Assembly: GCA_035294465.1 (NCBI GenBank)
Contig: DATGKW010000204.1
Location: 1 to 8,499, forward strand
Reading direction: 5' to 3'
Length of the DNA stretch: 8,499 nt
From: Paraktedonobacter sp035294465
GTDB lineage: Bacteria > Chloroflexota > Ktedonobacteria > Ktedonobacterales > Ktedonobacteraceae
This document shows positions 6,644 through 8,499 of the stretch, one piece after another; the first letter of the stretch is position 1; every line of letters begins with the position of its first letter. The notes below the pieces were generated by a model. That model was not told where the DNA came from. It ran no database searches and saw only the letters and a list, made by a program, of their open reading frames with translations. A program made the position numbers and the translations under genes.

Positions 6644-7756
6644 ATGCGCATCAAACATCATTTTCAGGTATGGAGCGCGATCCTGATCCTGTCCGTGCTG
6701 GCGCTGTGCATGCTTTTATATACGCCCGTGTGGGCCGCTAGCAGTGGTCCGCGCGCCAATACAAACGCGGCCTCCACCACCTCTATTAATGCCAACGCCT
6801 ACCTGACCGGGCAAATGCTGCAGCCGTTGTTCCAGAGCGACATCAACCAGCAATTGCCAGCGGCGGTAGCCAGTGTCATCTCCAGCATGATCGATCAACT
6901 GCCCCAGGCAGATCAAGGCTGGGGCACACAGATGGCCAACGCACTGCTTCAGCCCTCAGCCACTTTACTCAGCCTGAACCCGGAGTCCAGCGGCCTGCTG
7001 ATAACGTTCAAAGTAGATCTTTATTCTGGTGATCCCAAACCAACGACGACCAGCCTGCTGATCGGTTTCCAAGTCATCAATTCCACGACGATTCAAGTCT
7101 CGGCGCTTGGAAACAACGGCCTGGTCAGCGGCCCACTGCTGACGTTTCAGATGCCAATTGGCTCGCCGAACAGCGTTTCCTCGACGCCCAACTGCGGAGA
7201 CGCAGACCTCAAGATCAACTTAAAATACCCGGTGACGCTGGGCAGCTCTCTGGCAACTTCCAGCCAGCGTTCCAGCGCGACAACGCCTCTTTCGTACAGG
7301 CGAGCGAATGCTTCAGCATCCACGCCCGGCTCGTATGTTGAGATCCCTGACTCCTCACTGGCCCAGATTGGCAGCGCGATTGGCTCTATTCCAGTGACCA
7401 GTAGCCTTACGGCGCAGAATATCCAGGTGTACACGCAAGGCAGCAACCTGGCTATACAGGCTCAGATCCACTGGCTGGGCATCGATATTGGCACCGCCGT
7501 CTCTCTCATGAAGCCCGGAGCCGCGGGCGGCAATCTCGTCGTCACTGTCCAGCAAACCAACCTGGAGTACTTCAATGGCCTGATTACGTTTCCAGTCAAC
7601 CAGTACAACCAGAAGATTCAGCAGATCGTTGACGCGAAGTTCAACGGCGCTCTGACCGATTTCACGGTCACACAGGCCGCTATTGGCGCCAACTCGCACA
7701 TCCCCTGCGTCTCCTCGACCAGCCTGGTTCTAGGTGGCACGACCAACCTGGATTAG
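6644..7756 (+). CDS. secreted two-domain protein of unknown function, candidate lipid carrier
   Basis: I do not recognise this 370-residue protein as a named family. It starts with a clear Sec signal peptide: basic MRIKHH, a hydrophobic core at 9-26, and VWA-A with predicted cleavage after Ala31. There is no lipobox and no other obvious membrane segment, so it should be released or held at the cell surface. The N-terminal half (about 50-200) has two predicted helices (54-86, 94-102) and then strands ending at Cys184 in a CGD motif. A Ser/Thr-rich linker (about 205-229) follows. The C-terminal half (230-370) has several strands, a helix at about 319-333, then strands with Cys355. This layout, and the CGD motif, echo the fused C-terminal domain of the preceding transporter. 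AAGGAG at 6630-6635 is an excellent ribosome binding site, 24 bases separate the two genes, and co-transcription is very likely. A lipid shuttle role (TULIP-like fold) is inference only. Confidence 0.75.
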   Translation: MRIKHHFQVWSAILILSVLALCMLLYTPVWAASSGPRANTNAASTTSINANAYLTGQMLQPLFQSDINQQLPAAVASVISSMIDQLPQADQGWGTQMANALLQPSATLLSLNPESSGLLITFKVDLYSGDPKPTTTSLLIGFQVINSTTIQVSALGNNGLVSGPLLTFQMPIGSPNSVSSTPNCGDADLKINLKYPVTLGSSLATSSQRSSATTPLSYRRANASASTPGSYVEIPDSSLAQIGSAIGSIPVTSSLTAQNIQVYTQGSNLAIQAQIHWLGIDIGTAVSLMKPGAAGGNLVVTVQQTNLEYFNGLITFPVNQYNQKIQQIVDAKFNGALTDFTVTQAAIGANSHIPCVSSTSLVLGGTTNLD

Positions 7757-7775
7757 GCGCTCATTCCATTATCCT

Positions 7776-7793
7776 GGGGAGGTATAGATGTGA
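7776..7793 (+). promoter_or_regulatory. strong ribosome binding site followed by a start-stop ATGTGA
   Basis: GGGGAGG at 7776-7782 is a near-perfect Shine-Dalgarno sequence 5 bases before ATG at 7788, which is followed directly by TGA at 7791. An overlapping GTG at 7790 opens a five-codon frame ending at TAG 7805. No gene follows in either frame. It may be a minimal upstream reading frame before the acetyltransferase gene, a remnant of a lost gene, or chance. Confidence 0.3.
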
Positions 7794-7856
7794 TATCATA
7801 TCCTTAGTTAAACCCTTATCAAGATACGCAGATTAACCAGAAGGGAATCGTACTTC

Positions 7857-8318
7857 ATGCTCACCATTCGCCGCTACACGCCTGCCGACCGCGAGGCAGT
7901 AGAATATCTCCACGTCTTTGTTCTCCAGCAAACCGGGGCATATCTTGGTCGCGGTCCCTGGGATAATGACCTCTACTCTATCGAAGAAGCTTACCTCAAC
8001 AACCACGGAGAATTCCTTGTTGGCGAATGCGACGGTGTAATTGTCGCCATGGGAGCCCTCCATCGCACCTCACCAACACGCGCCGAAATCAAACGCATGC
8101 GTGTCCACCCCGATTACCAGCATCGCGGCTTGGGCCAGCTCATCCTTAATGAACTCGAAACCCGCGCCCGCGCCCTGGGCTATACCACTCTGCATCTTGA
8201 TACCTCTGTCGTCCAGCTTGCAGCGCAGCGCTTATACGAAAAGAACGGCTATCACGAGGTGGGCAGAGAAATGAAGAAGCAACTTGAGTGTATTTTGTAT
8301 GAAAAAGAGCTGAAATAA
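7857..8318 (+). CDS. GNAT-family N-acetyltransferase
   Basis: This 153-residue protein is a complete single-domain GNAT acetyltransferase, which transfers an acetyl group from acetyl-CoA to an amine. Motif A is clear: IKRMRVHPDYQHRGLG at 78-93, with the acetyl-CoA pyrophosphate-binding QHRGLG at 88-93. Before it lies the usual strand pair FLVGECDGVIVAMGAL (53-68), and after it LHLDTS and AQRLYEKNGYHEVGR, the typical motif B region with the conserved Tyr of LYEKNGY. The short N-terminal IRRYTPADREAV is also standard. AAGGG at 7841-7845 precedes the ATG at 7857 by 11 bases, somewhat long. A 100-base gap separates it from the secreted protein gene, so it may be a separate unit. The substrate (small molecule, antibiotic or protein N-terminus) cannot be read from the sequence. 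Confidence 0.9.
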   Translation: MLTIRRYTPADREAVEYLHVFVLQQTGAYLGRGPWDNDLYSIEEAYLNNHGEFLVGECDGVIVAMGALHRTSPTRAEIKRMRVHPDYQHRGLGQLILNELETRARALGYTTLHLDTSVVQLAAQRLYEKNGYHEVGREMKKQLECILYEKELK

Positions 8319-8334
8319 TCCCCTGTTTGTGAGA

Positions 8335-8387
8335 TATCCAGGCAAAGTCCAGCTTCCCGAAAGAATATCCTATGCTCTCCCTGGATA
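8335..8387. repeat. inverted repeat downstream of the acetyltransferase gene
   Basis: TATCCAGG at 8335-8342 and CCTGGATA at 8380-8387 form a perfect 8-base inverted repeat separated by 37 bases. No T-tract follows in either direction, so it is not an intrinsic terminator by itself. It might fold in the 3' end of the acetyltransferase mRNA or be chance. Confidence 0.3.
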
Positions 8388-8402
8388 GATCGAAGGCAAG
8401 GC

Positions 8403-8446
8403 AAAAAAAGAGATGGGGAGCAACTCGAAAGTGTCCCCATCTCTTC
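8403..8446 (-). terminator. strong intrinsic terminator, best for leftward transcription and possibly bidirectional
   Basis: AAGAGATGGGGA at 8408-8419 pairs perfectly over 12 bases with TCCCCATCTCTT at 8434-8445, around a 14-base loop that can add an ACT/AGT stem with a CGAA tetraloop. Read on the - strand, the hairpin is followed by a run of seven T (the A run at 8403-8409), the classic intrinsic terminator form. On the + strand only TTCTAATC follows, so termination of the acetyltransferase transcript would be weaker. A - strand gene beyond the right edge is therefore expected to end near here. The remaining bases to 8499 show no gene. Confidence 0.8.
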
Positions 8447-8499
8447 TAATCCCAACCTTGACGCCTTACTACATTGGTTTAAGTAATATCCTCTATAAG

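Noticed and set aside
7791..7798. TGATATCA eight-base palindrome
   Set aside because: Too short and AT-rich to mean anything alone, and it does not extend symmetrically.
1..8499. CRISPR array, insertion sequence, tRNA or rRNA
   Set aside because: No regularly spaced repeats, transposase motifs, terminal inverted repeats or RNA gene signatures were seen on either strand.

Overview
The window carries seven protein-coding genes, all on the + strand, in moderately GC-rich DNA (judged by eye as somewhat above 50% G+C). The mix suggests a Chloroflexota bacterium, possibly a Ktedonobacteria-like soil lineage: a CtaG-type oxidase assembly protein, an Lgt whose C-terminal half has a GLKQAQ segment that I associate from memory with Chloroflexota, PsuG, and an LppX/LprG-type lipoprotein. 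The taxonomic call is inference from gene style; no rRNA or tRNA is present to anchor it.

Layout: (1) 23-793 ctaG, a membrane factor for copper insertion into haem-copper oxidase. (2) 874-1977 lgt, prolipoprotein diacylglyceryl transferase with an unusual acidic tail and altered catalytic-region residues. (3) 1989-2909 psuG, pseudouridine-5'-phosphate glycosidase, only 11 bases after lgt. (4) 3014-3790 an LprG/LppX-family lipoprotein. (5) 3878-6619 a large drug:H+ antiporter-like MFS protein closely resembling mycobacterial P55 (Rv1410c), carrying a fused fifteenth membrane helix and an extracytoplasmic C-terminal domain. (6) 6644-7756 a secreted two-domain protein, 24 bases after the transporter. 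(7) 7857-8318 a GNAT acetyltransferase. The right end holds a strong hairpin whose T-tract best serves leftward transcription from a gene beyond the window.

The most interesting part is 3014-7756. A lipoprotein of the LprG family followed by a P55-like transporter is the arrangement of the mycobacterial lprG-Rv1410c operon, known for moving triacylglycerides and glycolipids out of the cytoplasmic membrane. Here the transporter has an extra outward-facing domain, and a third gene encodes a secreted protein of similar apparent build. I infer a three-protein lipid export and relay system: the MFS protein extracts lipid from the membrane, and the tethered domain, the lipoprotein and the secreted protein carry it onward. 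The lgt gene upstream makes the enzyme that would lipidate the lipoprotein. The function is inferred from family resemblance and gene order.
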